Assembly (NCBI RefSeq): GCF_000346465.2
Contig: NC_034009.1
Span: 25,052,600-25,116,599 of the forward strand
DNA from: Prunus persica
Taxonomy: Eukaryota; Streptophyta; Magnoliopsida; Rosales; Rosaceae
Reading direction: 5' to 3'
Length of the DNA: 64,000 nucleotides
Part shown: positions 55,001 to 64,000 of the stretch, piece by piece
Position numbering within the stretch: position 1 is the stretch's first letter
How the letters are laid out: each line of letters opens with the position of its first letter
Notes under the pieces: generated by a model
Database searches by the model: none
Told to the model about the DNA's origin: nothing
The model's input: the letters and a program-made list of their open reading frames with translations, nothing else
Made by a program: the position numbers and the translations under genes

Positions 55001-55495
55001 ATATAATCTGAAAGGGTCTCACTGGGTTGCAATCGAACTTGATTTCGTCAGACATACTGCAACTGTGTATGACTCCTATATTGATTATACGAAACGTTCA
55101 AAGCTGGTTACGCTTATGCACCCTATTAGCGATACGCTGGCACGAGTGCTGTTCGATATGCACTTTTATGATGATTCTGAGGTTGAAGAGGTGAAGCAAA
55201 AGGGGCTGACGATGTCGATGTATACGCCATTCTCAGTGTGCAGCATTGCAGATGTGCCACAACAACGAGATGGGTAACGTTTGTGAATTTTGTGCTGTTT
55301 ATCCAAATTTTACATAACTGCAGTTCTAATTTCCCAACTAATTGGCCTCACAGTGCGTCTTGCGGAATCTTGACCGTCAAATTCATCGAGCATCTCAGTG
55401 CTGGGATGTCGGTAGATAAAGTTGACCCTTTGAAGATCAAATATTACCGACTCAAGCTTGCAATTGAGGGTTTAAGGGGGGAGGCATATTTATGA
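52041..55495 (+). CDS. DUF1985 / Ulp1-type cysteine protease (C48), MULE-associated, multi-exon
   Basis: Proposed CDS exons: 52041-52802, 52878-53027, 53117-53314, 53430-54319, 54491-54575, 54686-54784, 54825-55273, 55354-55495. I start at 52041 because the in-frame ATG at 52029 lies in the acceptor (GCATGCAG) of a 5'-UTR intron running from about 50518. The N-terminal half is DUF1985-like (GIKFIVGKKVIQFTAQQF, then VFKLGFVYFVVFVLLG). A coiled coil and acidic linker follow. The C-terminal Ulp1 fold has GSHWVAIELD (His), TVYDSY (Asp) and ASCGILTVKF (Cys). The third intron would use a GC donor (AAG|GCAAGC). The sixth would be only about 40 nt; if it is not spliced, TAA at about 54797 truncates the protein before the protease. 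Such proteins are usually carried by Mutator-like elements, so it may not be a host SUMO protease. Confidence 0.7.
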
Positions 55496-56280
55496 GGTAA
55501 ATTTCTTCATGTCCGTTAATTCACCTCACGCTGTAAGTTTCTTTTCGGCTGTCTATGCCAACACAAATACAAAAACTGATTTGGTACTATGAACTGATTT
55601 GGCATTATGATATTTGGCACTATGAACAATGAACTGATTTGGTGGCAGTTACAAATGAACGTAGTCTTCATTCTGGAACTGCCCTTCATAAATGCCTTCA
55701 TCTGCACTGAACCCAATTGTTTTTGCAGGTCGGTCTCAACCAAGGGTTGATTGCAATATTCCAACCAAGATGACCATACACTGTTATTTGATGTAGGTTT
55801 TTTGTATGAGATGGCTTTGCTTTAATTGGTTTGGTTGTTCCAAGTTTTATGTACACAATCTCACAGTAACTGCCGAGTCGTTTTTCATTTCATGTATTTG
55901 TCCGTGGTATTTTGTTCCCCAATATTCTGATTATGGTCAATATGTAAACATTACTGTGGAGCTTATTGCATGTTTTCTTTCTTTTGTGGCCATGACTTAT
56001 GTTCTTGCTAACCCTTTTTCTTCAACTTCTCTAGTTTCTGTCATCTGAAGTCTTTCCAGTCATTGAACACAAAATTTCTCGCCTAATACTGTGGACTAGC
56101 AGAACAAGTCTTAGGAGGCCATACATAAATAGCCACAAGTTGTCATACATGTATATCAAAAGTGTGAAGTTGAAACCTACAGACGACAAGGGAAGAAGGA
56201 AGCTTTGTCCCATACAGGTGATTGATGGAGTAAACATGTTTATGCCACCATACCAAATTGACTGCCCCTTGAATTGCACT
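55496..56280. other. Downstream of the Ulp1 gene; no gene recognised
   Basis: Probably 3' UTR and flank. A plus-strand stretch at 56040-56280 stays open (HKLSYMYIKSVKLKP, then RKLCPIQVIDG) without a recognisable family. Confidence 0.4.
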
Positions 56281-58081
56281 TGACGCTACCACAATTGTAG
56301 GGGTGGACCTTGGCCAGGGTCTGCGGGAATGGATATTCAAAAGTACATAAAGGTTGAGAAGGTTCCTGGTGGCCAGTTGGAAGATTCAGTGGTTCGCAAA
56401 GGAGTAATGATTAACAAAGATGTTATTGCACCTGGAAAAATGAGAAGAAAGATTTTCAACCCACGCATCATTCTTCTTCATTGGCCTCTCGATGTGTGCA
56501 AATATTGAAGTTTAAACCAGATGTGGTTATCACAGAAAAGGGGCTTAGTGACGTGGCATGCCATTATTTTAGCAATGCCGGCGTGACTGCAATGAGGAGG
56601 TTGCGGAAAACAGATAATAACCGAATTGCCAAGGCTTATGGGGCTGTAATTGTTAACAGACCACATGAATTGCAACAGTCTGATGTTGGTACAGGCGCTA
56701 GGATATTTGAGGTTAAGAAAATTGGTGATGAGTTTTTTGCATTCTTTGTTGATTGCAAAGAGCCTAAAGCATGTACTGTGCTCTTCAGAGGTCCTAGTAA
56801 GGATCTTTGAAATGAAGAGGAAAAGAATTTGCAGGTATAATGGTTTTACTTCTTTGGCCCCATTACGTAGAATAAATATATTATGCTGACATTTTTTATT
56901 TACTCCCTTATATGTGGTCATAGGATGCCATGTCTGTAGCAAGAAACATCCTCAACAATCCGAAACTTGTTCCTAGTGGTGGTGCTACAAAGTTAACTGT
57001 ATCTGCTACATTGAAGCAAAATAGTTCATCTGTAGAAGGTTTAGAAAAGGTAAAAGCTCCTTTCCTCATCCAAAAGTTTGGTATTTCTTCTGTAAAACTC
57101 GTCCAACAATAACTCCTTGTCGATGTAGAAATATAAATTGTATGAATAAACTGGCTGTCACTTCACTTCACATGCTCGTTGACATACTTCAGATTAACAA
57201 TTAGTTGTGGTTTCACTTGACATGCATTTGAATGGAGTTTTATGGGTACACGTGTTTTGATGGTAAAACAGTGGGCGTATGAAGCTGCTGCTATAGCTTT
57301 TGAGGCTATAGCACGTACTTTGACTCAGAATTGCGGGGTGAACATGATTGGAACAATGACGGCCCTGCAGGGAAAGGTTTGAATCTGTTTTGTATGGCTT
57401 TGTTCAGTTTTTTTATGATTTGTCATTTGTATATACCTTCTGATGCATCATTATTATTTTCGTCAGAATGGCACATGCATCATTTATATCCTCACCACAA
57501 TTTTTTTCCATAGCATGCAAATGGTGAAAATGCATGGATTGGCATTGATGGTAACACTGGTGTGATAACAGATGTGAAAGAGAAAAAGGTAGGTGGATAT
57601 GTTTTTGGCTTACTATTGTTGCTCTCTTTTATTTCCTTCACTATCTCAATATTCAAATTTGTTGGCTGATTTATATTTGCTGAAAGCTCTGAAATAGTAC
57701 TTTTAATGTAGTATTGGTGTCAAATGTATCCATTATATGTCCCTTTTATTGATATGGCATAAGCGTCCATATTCTGGTTCCATATTGTCGATTTGCTTCA
57801 GTAGTAGTTCTAGTTTAGAGCTTCTCCCAATATATTTCGACAGCACTCATGTGAGGGGAAGTGCTGTTGTCGTGGTTATTACTAAATTGGAAAATAGGAT
57901 TAATTTTGTTGGTAAGGCTGTTAAGTTATAGCAATTATGATGTCAGATATGGGATGCCTACAACGTGAAGGCCCAGACTTTTAAAACGGCCATATAAGCT
58001 GCTTGCCTACTTCTCAGAATCGATGACATTGTGAGTGAGAGAGAAGGCGATGCAGATAATGAGCAAATAATTCCGGAGTGA
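56281..58081 (+). pseudogene. CCT3: CCT3 (TCP-1 gamma chaperonin) pseudogene, introns retained
   Basis: Plus-strand pieces match the second half of the cytosolic chaperonin subunit gamma in order: VGVDLGQGLRE, IKVEKVPGGQLEDS, KDVIAPGKMRRKIFNPRIIL, ILKFKPDVVITEKGLSD, KTDNNRIAKAYGAVIVNRP, DAMSVARNILNNPKLVPSGG, TMTALQGKHANGENAWIGID, IWDAYNVKAQTFKTAI, and the C-terminal EGDADNEQIIPE-stop. Introns remain at about 56836-56922, 57050-57272, 57376-57512 and 57589-57946, so it is not a processed copy. Defects are a missing N-terminal half, a 1-bp loss near 56330, loss of about 35 codons at 56480, stops after SKDL (56808) and TAI (57989), and a deletion before the C terminus. It is non-functional. Confidence 0.88.
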
Positions 58082-59238
58082 TTATCGAGAGCACGTGGTT
58101 TTCTCAGGTTGAATGAAGTTTTGCTTTAAAGAAGAAAAAAAAGGAGCATTATAAGTTTGATGAGGATATTTTGTACGTTTGTAATGTCACCTTCACTTGG
58201 TAGTCTGTGTTTTGTCCCTCTTCTTTGTTTCTCAATCCGCGAGGGGTGGGAAAGAAGAGAAGTCTTCTTATTGGAGAATGCTAATGTTAGTTTGACATGT
58301 CATCTGTGTATAGAACACAATTTATTTGTTCAACTTCGTGGATTGGCATAGTGGAGCTTATTTCTACCATTCTTCTGAATGATTGTTAACAGTCGAAACT
58401 TAGTTATTGACACAAATATGTAATTTTGTAAAAGTAAGAAAACATAAATTTGTCATGGCCAGGCATCAATTTTAATAAGCGAGTGTGGCACCTAAAACAC
58501 ACAACGTACGGCACGGTACACAAACTTGTGGAGGATAGGATTGATATTGAGCATCTATTTTATCCACTTAGGGAGAGTAAGAATTGATCTTGTCACTCCC
58601 AGATTCAGGCAAAATTGCTGCTTCTCAGCCTGTGGATTTATTTTCCAGTGCTCATAATATTCCAAAGGCTCAAGCTCAGGCTCGTCATCATGTTCATGAT
58701 GAAGATTCTAATCACAACCACTCCCAGATGAAACAAGATGAACTTACTAGAACGGAATAGTAACATAAGGGCAATACGATAGGAATTTCATCAGTACATC
58801 GAATGTGGCAATATGGCCACAATAAATATACAATACTAAGGCAATAGTAGGACAATATAAGCACAATATAAAGGCAATATTAAGGCAATATACATACAAT
58901 ACATACACATTACAGAATGAAGGCAATATAAACACAATAGAAATGCAATATTAAGTCAATGTACATGCAATACATACACATTACAGACAACATTTCACAC
59001 ATGCGAAAGAAATCGCCACCGAACCTTAACAATACTATATATCCCACGAAGGGAAAATTAAGGCAACAAAACATCCATGTACTCGGGTGAGATGAACTGA
59101 AGCAGCATTCACCGTTACTAGAGGTCCATCAAAAGATCCATGTCTTTGTCCTTTCTTCTCGCTGCATGCACGAGGCTATGATGAGCCATTCCATCAGAAC
59201 CCATATTCAGTACCTGCCAGACACCAACTACATCAATT
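58082..59238. other. CCT3 3' flank, unknown fragment and CAATA-rich repeat
   Basis: 58600-58740 might be an exon fragment (DSGKIAASQPVDLFSSAHN) that I cannot assign. 58760-58980 is built of the short words GGCAATA, ACAATA and TACATACAC in degenerate tandem. No intact gene. Confidence 0.4.
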
Positions 59239-59259
59239 CACTACTACAAAAAGTGAAAA

Positions 59260-60240
59260 AGACGACCAGAAAACAACGACGGTCTAAGTGAAAACCGTCG
59301 TGGTTTTTAAAAAGACGACGGTTCTAAAAACACCGTCGTGTAATACCACCTTAGACAACTAAAAATGGAGATTCAAATGGCTGTTCAAAAACAACGACGT
59401 ACCTAATTAAACAACCGACGTCTATTTGAAACAGATTTCCGCAGTGTAAAATCAAAGCAAACAAAGAACGGCAGAAGTTATGAATAGACCGACGTAGAAA
59501 GTAAAGACGACGATTTCAATAAAAGCCGCCGTTTTTACTCATAAAATAACACGACGAGGTATTCGTATAAGACGCCGTATAATTACAAACAAATCCACGG
59601 CTTTAAAATACAAAATAATCTTAACAGATGACACAGATTTGCAATCAGAGAGACAATTTTTTGGAAGTTGATCAACGTCGTTGCAAATTTGCAATCAGAG
59701 AGACAATTTTCAACAACGGTTATATTATACCTAACGACGTTTAAAAACAAATCAACGTCGCTCAACAAATATATTACGTCGTCTTAGTCTTACTTAAGAC
59801 GACGAAAAACGACGACAGTAGTACAAAAACAGTCGTTGTTTTTATATTCTTATTTTATTTAAATCTGTCGTGTTAGTTAAAAACGACGGCATAACAAAAA
59901 ACCGTCGTTTTGTTTCAAACTGAATTAATTTAAAATTTCTTCAGGAAAGCAAAATCTATTTATAATTTCCTCGGGTTAGTAATATTGCGTCGTGTTAGTT
60001 TACAAATTCTAGAACATTAATTTCCCTCATTTTAAATTTCCTCGGGAAAGAAAAATCTATTTATCACGCTTTGTAATTGAAAACTAAAACTGAAAGGATT
60101 CTGGAAAAAAAACTCTATTTATAATTTAAAAATAAAATCCACGTCGGTTGTATTACACTTAACGACGTTTAACAAAATAATCTACGTCGGTAATTATAAA
60201 TCTACCGCCATCTTACCTTAATATAGACGACGAGAAAAGC
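59260..60240. repeat. 5' subterminal repeat region of the CACTA element
   Basis: Dense ACGACGG / CCGTCGT / ACGTCGT motifs in both orientations, separated by AT-rich spacers of about 20-40 bp. No coding region. Confidence 0.8.
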
Positions 60241-60247
60241 ATTGACA

Positions 60248-60660
60248 ATGTCTTCATCATATCTCCCAGCAACTACTGATTCGATTGCTCATGCTTTAGA
60301 GGCCATCTGAAGCCATTTCTATTCTTTATCGCATTCTTGAAACCCATCTTCTTCTTCTGAAGCTCTACGGATAAAGGAAGAGGCTATCACAAATCTGACG
60401 GATCTTCTTAGTCAAAAAAATCAAGCAGAGGATCAGGCACATCTGATCTTCAGATTTCCCTGAGAAGCGAACTTTCCTTCGACAGCGAGTGGAGGCCAGG
60501 CTTGCATCTCTTTTGATGGAAAGCAAGGAGTATTCAGAAGCACTAAGTGTCCTATCAGGCTTGATCAAGGAAGTGAGAAGGCTAGTTGACAAGCTTCTTC
60601 TTGTGGACATATATTTGATGCGAGTAAGCTCAATTTCTCTTTGAGAAAGACATCCAAATT
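60248..60660 (+). pseudogene. RPN6: Captured RPN6 (26S proteasome lid subunit, PSMD11) fragment in the CACTA element
   Basis: The ATG at 60248 reads MSSSYLPATTDSIAHALEA then a stop, the N terminus of plant RPN6. In other frames follow ISILYRILE, then EALRIKEEAITNLTDLLSQ, TSDLQISL, LRQRVEARLASLLMESKEYS and GLIKEVRRLVDKLLLVDI. The order and spacing fit RPN6 with two internal deletions (about 35 residues before TSDLQ, and part of the segment after it) plus frameshifts. Subterminal repeats lie on both sides, so the fragment is inside the transposon. No introns are visible in it. Confidence 0.85.
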
Positions 60661-61439
60661 ATTGCCTTTGAGACATGAGAGACTGAGAGAGGAAGAACTT
60701 GGAACCTTAAATGTAAACCGAAAATGAATGAAAGCGACAAATTTATAGAATAAATTTTTAAAACCAACGGCGGTTCTTACAAAAAAACCGCCGTTTAAAT
60801 TGTAAAATCAACGTCGGTATGATCAACGTATATTACAGAAATCCACGTCGGTAAATTAATAAAAACGACGTGTTAAATAATCTACCATGACGCGAGTTAT
60901 TACTTATGTACTTTAATTTTTGAGTTTACTACGACGGTACCTACAACACTACTGTCGTATTTATTTACCACGTCCGAAGTTAAATGTACCGTCGTATTTT
61001 GTAATTTATACGTCGTAGTTATATGTAACCGCCGTATTATTTTTCTGAAATGGTTTTATATGTAAGCAACTTTTCGTCTACTTGACTTACACATTCGTTG
61101 TTTTTATATTCTTATTTTATTTAAATCTGTCATCCAAAAAAGAAACTTTACATATTGCAGAATATTAATTTCCTTCGTTTTAAATTTCCTCCGGAAAAAA
61201 AACTCTATTTATAACGCACTGTAATTGAAAAATGAACTGAAAGGTCACGGGAAAAAAAATTCTATTCATAATTTAAAAATTAAAATCCACGTCGGTTATA
61301 TTAAACCTAACGACGTTAAATGAAATGATTCCACGTCGAACGAAAAATATTGCGTCGTGTTAGTTAAAAACGACGTAGTTAAATGTAACCGCCGTATTAT
61401 TTTTTTGAAATGGTTTTATATGTAACAACTTTTCGACTT
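60661..61439. repeat. Subterminal-type repeats between the RPN6 fragment and the transposase leader
   Basis: ACGTCGG/CCGCCGT/ACGACGT motifs again. 61100-61330 repeats parts of 59830-60180 (TTTTAAATTTCCTC then AAAACTCTATTTATAA). Confidence 0.65.
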
Positions 61440-61614
61440 ACACATGCACTGTTTCCAAACCCGATTAAAAATTTCAATCTCCCAGAGAAACCTTTTCGTC
61501 TTTTTTCCTTGTCAGAGCATTGTCAGAGTTTCTCATCGTCTTCCTCTCGTCTTCTTCGTCGTCTCTGAACTTAAACATCGATCATCTTCCTCTTGCTTTC
61601 ATTGCACGCAAAAG
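61440..61614 (+). other. Probable 5' UTR exon of the CACTA protein gene
   Basis: CT-rich leader ending GCACGCAAAAG|GTAAGC, a strong donor. The intron would end at CACTTGCAG, about 62287, just before the coding exon. There may be a small middle exon after TTAATTGCAG (about 61900). Confidence 0.5.
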
Positions 61615-62029
61615 GTAAGCTTTCATTTTCACTATTTTGGTTACTGTTTTGCATGCTCATACGTTTTTTGTTTGAAAAATCTTTTTACCTTTTTTCTGGC
61701 CAAAATCATTTTACTTCTTTCCAAGTTTGATAAAATATACAGACAAAGAGGGAAAGTTTCCAACTTTGAAGACAACTACCTCAACTAAATAAGACGACGG
61801 TAGACCACGACGGTTCGTCAGTTGTTCTAGCGTCGTCTGAAAATTGACAAAGTTGTTTTTAAAATAATAGTCTTTTTTTATATGCTTGTTTAATTGCAGG
61901 TTTGATTTCTCTGAACAATGGTTTTTGTTTTTCCCTTATTTGATAAAATATAAAGAAAAAGAAACTAGGGTTGGTATCTAATATAGACGACAAAATATCT
62001 TATTGCTTTACGTCGTGTGAATGTTAATA

Positions 62030-62165
62030 CCACGACGGTGTATTACTATTGACGTCGTATGAACATAAATACCACGACGTTATATAAATAATAGTTTTAC
62101 CACGACGGTGTATTACTATTGACGTCGTGTGAACATATATACCACGACGTTATATAAATAATGGT
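62030..62165 (+). repeat. Two ~70-bp tandem units in the leader intron
   Basis: CCACGACGGTGTATTACTAT, then TTGACGTCGT, then CCACGACGTTATATAAATAA occurs twice, so the subterminal-repeat motif continues inside the intron. Confidence 0.8.
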
Positions 62166-62301
62166 TTTAAACATTTATTACGTCTGAGATTATTTTATTG
62201 CGTCGTCTAAAATCATATCGTACGTCGTATTTTTTTAATACCGTCGTTTGTGTACTTAATGTTTTCCTGAAATATTTTCACTTGCAGTTTTGTCTGTTAA
62301 A

Positions 62302-64000
62302 ATGGTTTCTCAACAACAAACTAAGGATTCTGGCTCCAAAAAGCTTGGAATGGTAGCTCCTCAAGACAAGTCTTCGAAGGAGATGAAGTCTTCGAAGAAG
62401 ATGAAGTTTGCTTCATCATCTGCTGAGACAGAACCAACCAGCCAGACAACAATCTCTGATGATTCAAAGACTGGTCGAGGTATGAGCACAATGCCTCGTG
62501 TTGTGAAGAGAAAGCTTCAGAAACTGAGGCCAATTGTTGAGTACAATAAAAGGGGGAAAGGTGTTGGCCAAGCACATATTGAGATGCAGTCGTATATTGG
62601 TGTGTTGGCACGCTCCAGGATCCCACTTGTGGACAAGAAATGGTCCCAAATCCCCAAGGATATAAAGGAGCAGATTTGGGAAGCAATTGACATGGCTTTT
62701 GTCGTAGGCCAAGGGGGCAAGACCTCTGTTTTAGCTTCTACTGCCAAGAAATGGAAGGATTTCAAGTCTACACTAACGAGGCATTATATCCTTCCATACA
62801 CCAATGACAGGGAGAAATTAAGCCAACCCCCTGAAACATATAAATTCATAGAGAAAGCACAATGGGATGCCTTTGTAGCTTCAAGGTTATCCAAAGATTT
62901 TGAGTCTGTGCATTCTCAACATGCACAGATTAGGGAGAAACTCGAGTACAATCATCGATTGTCTCGAAAAGGATATGCTGGATTGGAGGATCAATTGGAG
63001 GAAACCATGCCTGGGGTAGAAATTGATCGATCTACCTTATGGAAGAGAGCTAGACAGGACAAACATGGTAACATCCCTGATCCAAAGGTGGTAGAGAAAG
63101 CAAAATTAATTGTAAGCCTACTATCACTCTGTTTTAAATTTTTATTAAACTGTGAATTATTCTTATTACGTCGTATGTTATATTTTTCGTCGTGTGAATG
63201 ATATTACCACGTCGAAAAGTTTTTAAAAACGTCGTTAAAGGTCTAAATAGGAATCACTACTATGTTTTCTGTAATTATAGCATAAGACGTCGGTGGTTCA
63301 TTTTCGCGTCGTGTGAATGATATTACCACGTCGAAACTTTTTTAAAAACGTCGTTAACGGTCTAAATAGGAATCACTACTCTGTTTTCTTTAATTATAGC
63401 ATAAGACGTCGGTTGTTTATTCATTTCGTCGTTTTAAATAAATAACCACGTCGGTATAACTACCGTCGTGATAAGTTATAATAACGTCGGTTTATACGTT
63501 ATTGCGTCGTGTGAAATTATATAATACGTCGTTTGTACATAAATAACCGTCGTGTGTTTTTTTGTTTATCTTTGTTTTAGGATGAATTGCAGAAACAAGT
63601 CTCGGAAGGCAAAGTCAGAGTAGATGGCAGCAATGATGTGCTGACCATGGCTTTGGGCCCCGAGCATCCAGGCAGAGTGAGGGGAGTTGGTGCTGGTGTT
63701 TCCCCAAGGCAATATTTCAATTTGCCCAAACCACAGAGGGTGAGCTTTGACGACCGTTTGAAGGACAGTTTAAGAGTTCTCCTTCAAGAAGAGACTAAAA
63801 AGATGGAGGCTAAGGCAAGGGAAGAGGCCTTAAGGATGGAGGCTAGGACAAAACAATTGGTAGAGGCTGAGAGGGAGCATTTCCTGAGTCAGCTTTCCCA
63901 ATTAATTCCCAATTTTGATCCAAGCATGCTTAAACCAAGAATTAGCCAAAGCCCCAAAAATCCAATGTCTGACAAAGCTAGCTGCTCTGGAGGTGATGTG
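62302..64000 (+). CDS. Plant transposase Ptta/En/Spm (Transposase_24, TnpA-type) gene, partial
   Basis: Coding exons 62302-63111 (270 codons) and 63581 to beyond 64000, joined in phase (LI|DEL) across an intron with GTAAGC...TTTTAG. The start is MVSQQQTKDSG, with a Lys/Ser-rich N terminus. The Transposase_24 core has KLRPIVEYNKRGKGVG, then PLVDKKWSQIPKDIKEQIWE, KWKDFKSTLTRHYILPY, FVASRLSKDF, YNHRLSRKGYAGLEDQLEE, DRSTLWKRARQDKHGNIPDP and, in exon 2, NDVLTMALGPEHPGRVRGVG. A coiled coil rich in EAKAREEALRME follows. No stop or frameshift is seen, so this ORF may be functional. It is the DNA-binding accessory protein of CACTA elements, not the catalytic subunit. Confidence 0.9.
63170..63560 (+). 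repeat. Tandem ~119-bp units with subterminal motifs in the transposase intron
   Basis: CGTCGTGTGAATGATATTAC, then CACGTCGAAA, and TCTAAATAGGAATCACTACT each occur twice about 119 bp apart (63187 and 63305). Single ACGTCGG/CCGTCGT motifs follow. Confidence 0.8.

Larger units (their letters stand above)
59239..64000 (+). mobile_element. CACTA (En/Spm) DNA transposon, 5' part, runs off the window
   Basis: Begins CACTACTACAAAAAGTG, the CACTA terminal motif, preceded by a possible 3-bp target ATT. Short motifs ACGACGG/CCGTCGT/ACGTCGT recur in both orientations through 59260-60250, 60760-61420 and the introns to 63550, as expected of subterminal repeats that bind the TnpA-type protein. It contains the Transposase_24 gene below and a captured RPN6 fragment. 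The tnp2/TnpD transposase gene and the other terminus would lie beyond 64000. Confidence 0.88.

Noticed and set aside
62321..62765. Minus-strand ORFs opposite the CACTA gene
   Set aside because: Shadows of the Transposase_24 coding exon.

Overview
The window is plant nuclear DNA from a eudicot. The evidence is intron-bearing genes, AT-rich intergenic DNA, Ty3/gypsy elements of the Tat lineage, a Cassandra TRIM, MULE-, Harbinger- and CACTA-type DNA transposons, and a tandem BAHD acyltransferase family of the vinorine-synthase / strawberry-alcohol-acyltransferase type. I infer Rosaceae (Prunus, Malus or a relative), but the sequence alone does not fix the genus.

Layout. (1) 0-3.8 kb: relics only, namely a truncated monoacylglycerol-lipase-like first exon, a BAHD 3' end and a frameshifted SH3-domain-protein exon 1. 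(2) 3.8-17.7 kb: the core BAHD array on the minus strand, with intact single-exon genes at 3796-5124, 5768-7078, 8026-9360 and 16303-17625. Degenerate BAHD pieces lie between them (10.2 kb, and 10.4-11.2 kb with a MITE inserted), together with a PPR fragment and a 1-kb MULE-type element with a perfect 10-bp target duplication. (3) 17.9-23.7 kb: a retroposon, a four-unit ~250-bp tandem array ending in a hairpin MITE, two adjacent MULE-type MITEs, another BAHD pseudogene, and an LTR-like segment flanked by perfect 109-bp direct repeats. (4) 24.3-42.2 kb: two defective Tat-lineage retrotransposons fused head to head at about 33.25 kb. Element A (minus strand) keeps its 3' LTR, antisense ORF, integrase and RNase H. 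Element B (plus strand) keeps gag through integrase, its antisense ORF and its 3' LTR. A complete Cassandra TRIM sits inside the antisense ORF of A. (5) 42.2-44.1 kb: a BAHD scrap next to the LTR, then the fifth intact BAHD gene (42757-44073). (6) 46.2-49.4 kb: a 2.1-kb insertion carrying a broken Harbinger-type ORF1 (Myb/NAM-associated), then a foldback element. (7) 49.7-58.1 kb: a small ORF with a hydrophobic N terminus, a nearly intact multi-exon DUF1985/Ulp1-protease gene of the MULE-associated type, and an intron-retaining CCT3 chaperonin pseudogene. (8) 59.2-64.0 kb: the 5' part of an En/Spm (CACTA) element with ACGACG-type subterminal repeats, a captured RPN6 proteasome-subunit fragment and a Transposase_24 (Ptta/En/Spm) gene running off the window.

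The only clear host biochemistry is the BAHD cluster: five full-length cytosolic acyl-CoA-dependent acyltransferases, probably making esters of alcohols or specialised metabolites, plus at least five relics. Shared flanking DNA shows that duplication units extended beyond the coding regions. The promoter of one copy (16303-17625) matches a different paralogue from the one its coding region matches, which suggests gene conversion or recombination. Transposon insertion has stretched the cluster to about 42 kb. I did not find a convincing new molecular system. The most interesting structures are the head-to-head retrotransposon fusion, the two MULE MITEs with a recognisable empty site, the MITE-derived tandem array and the RPN6 fragment inside the CACTA element.
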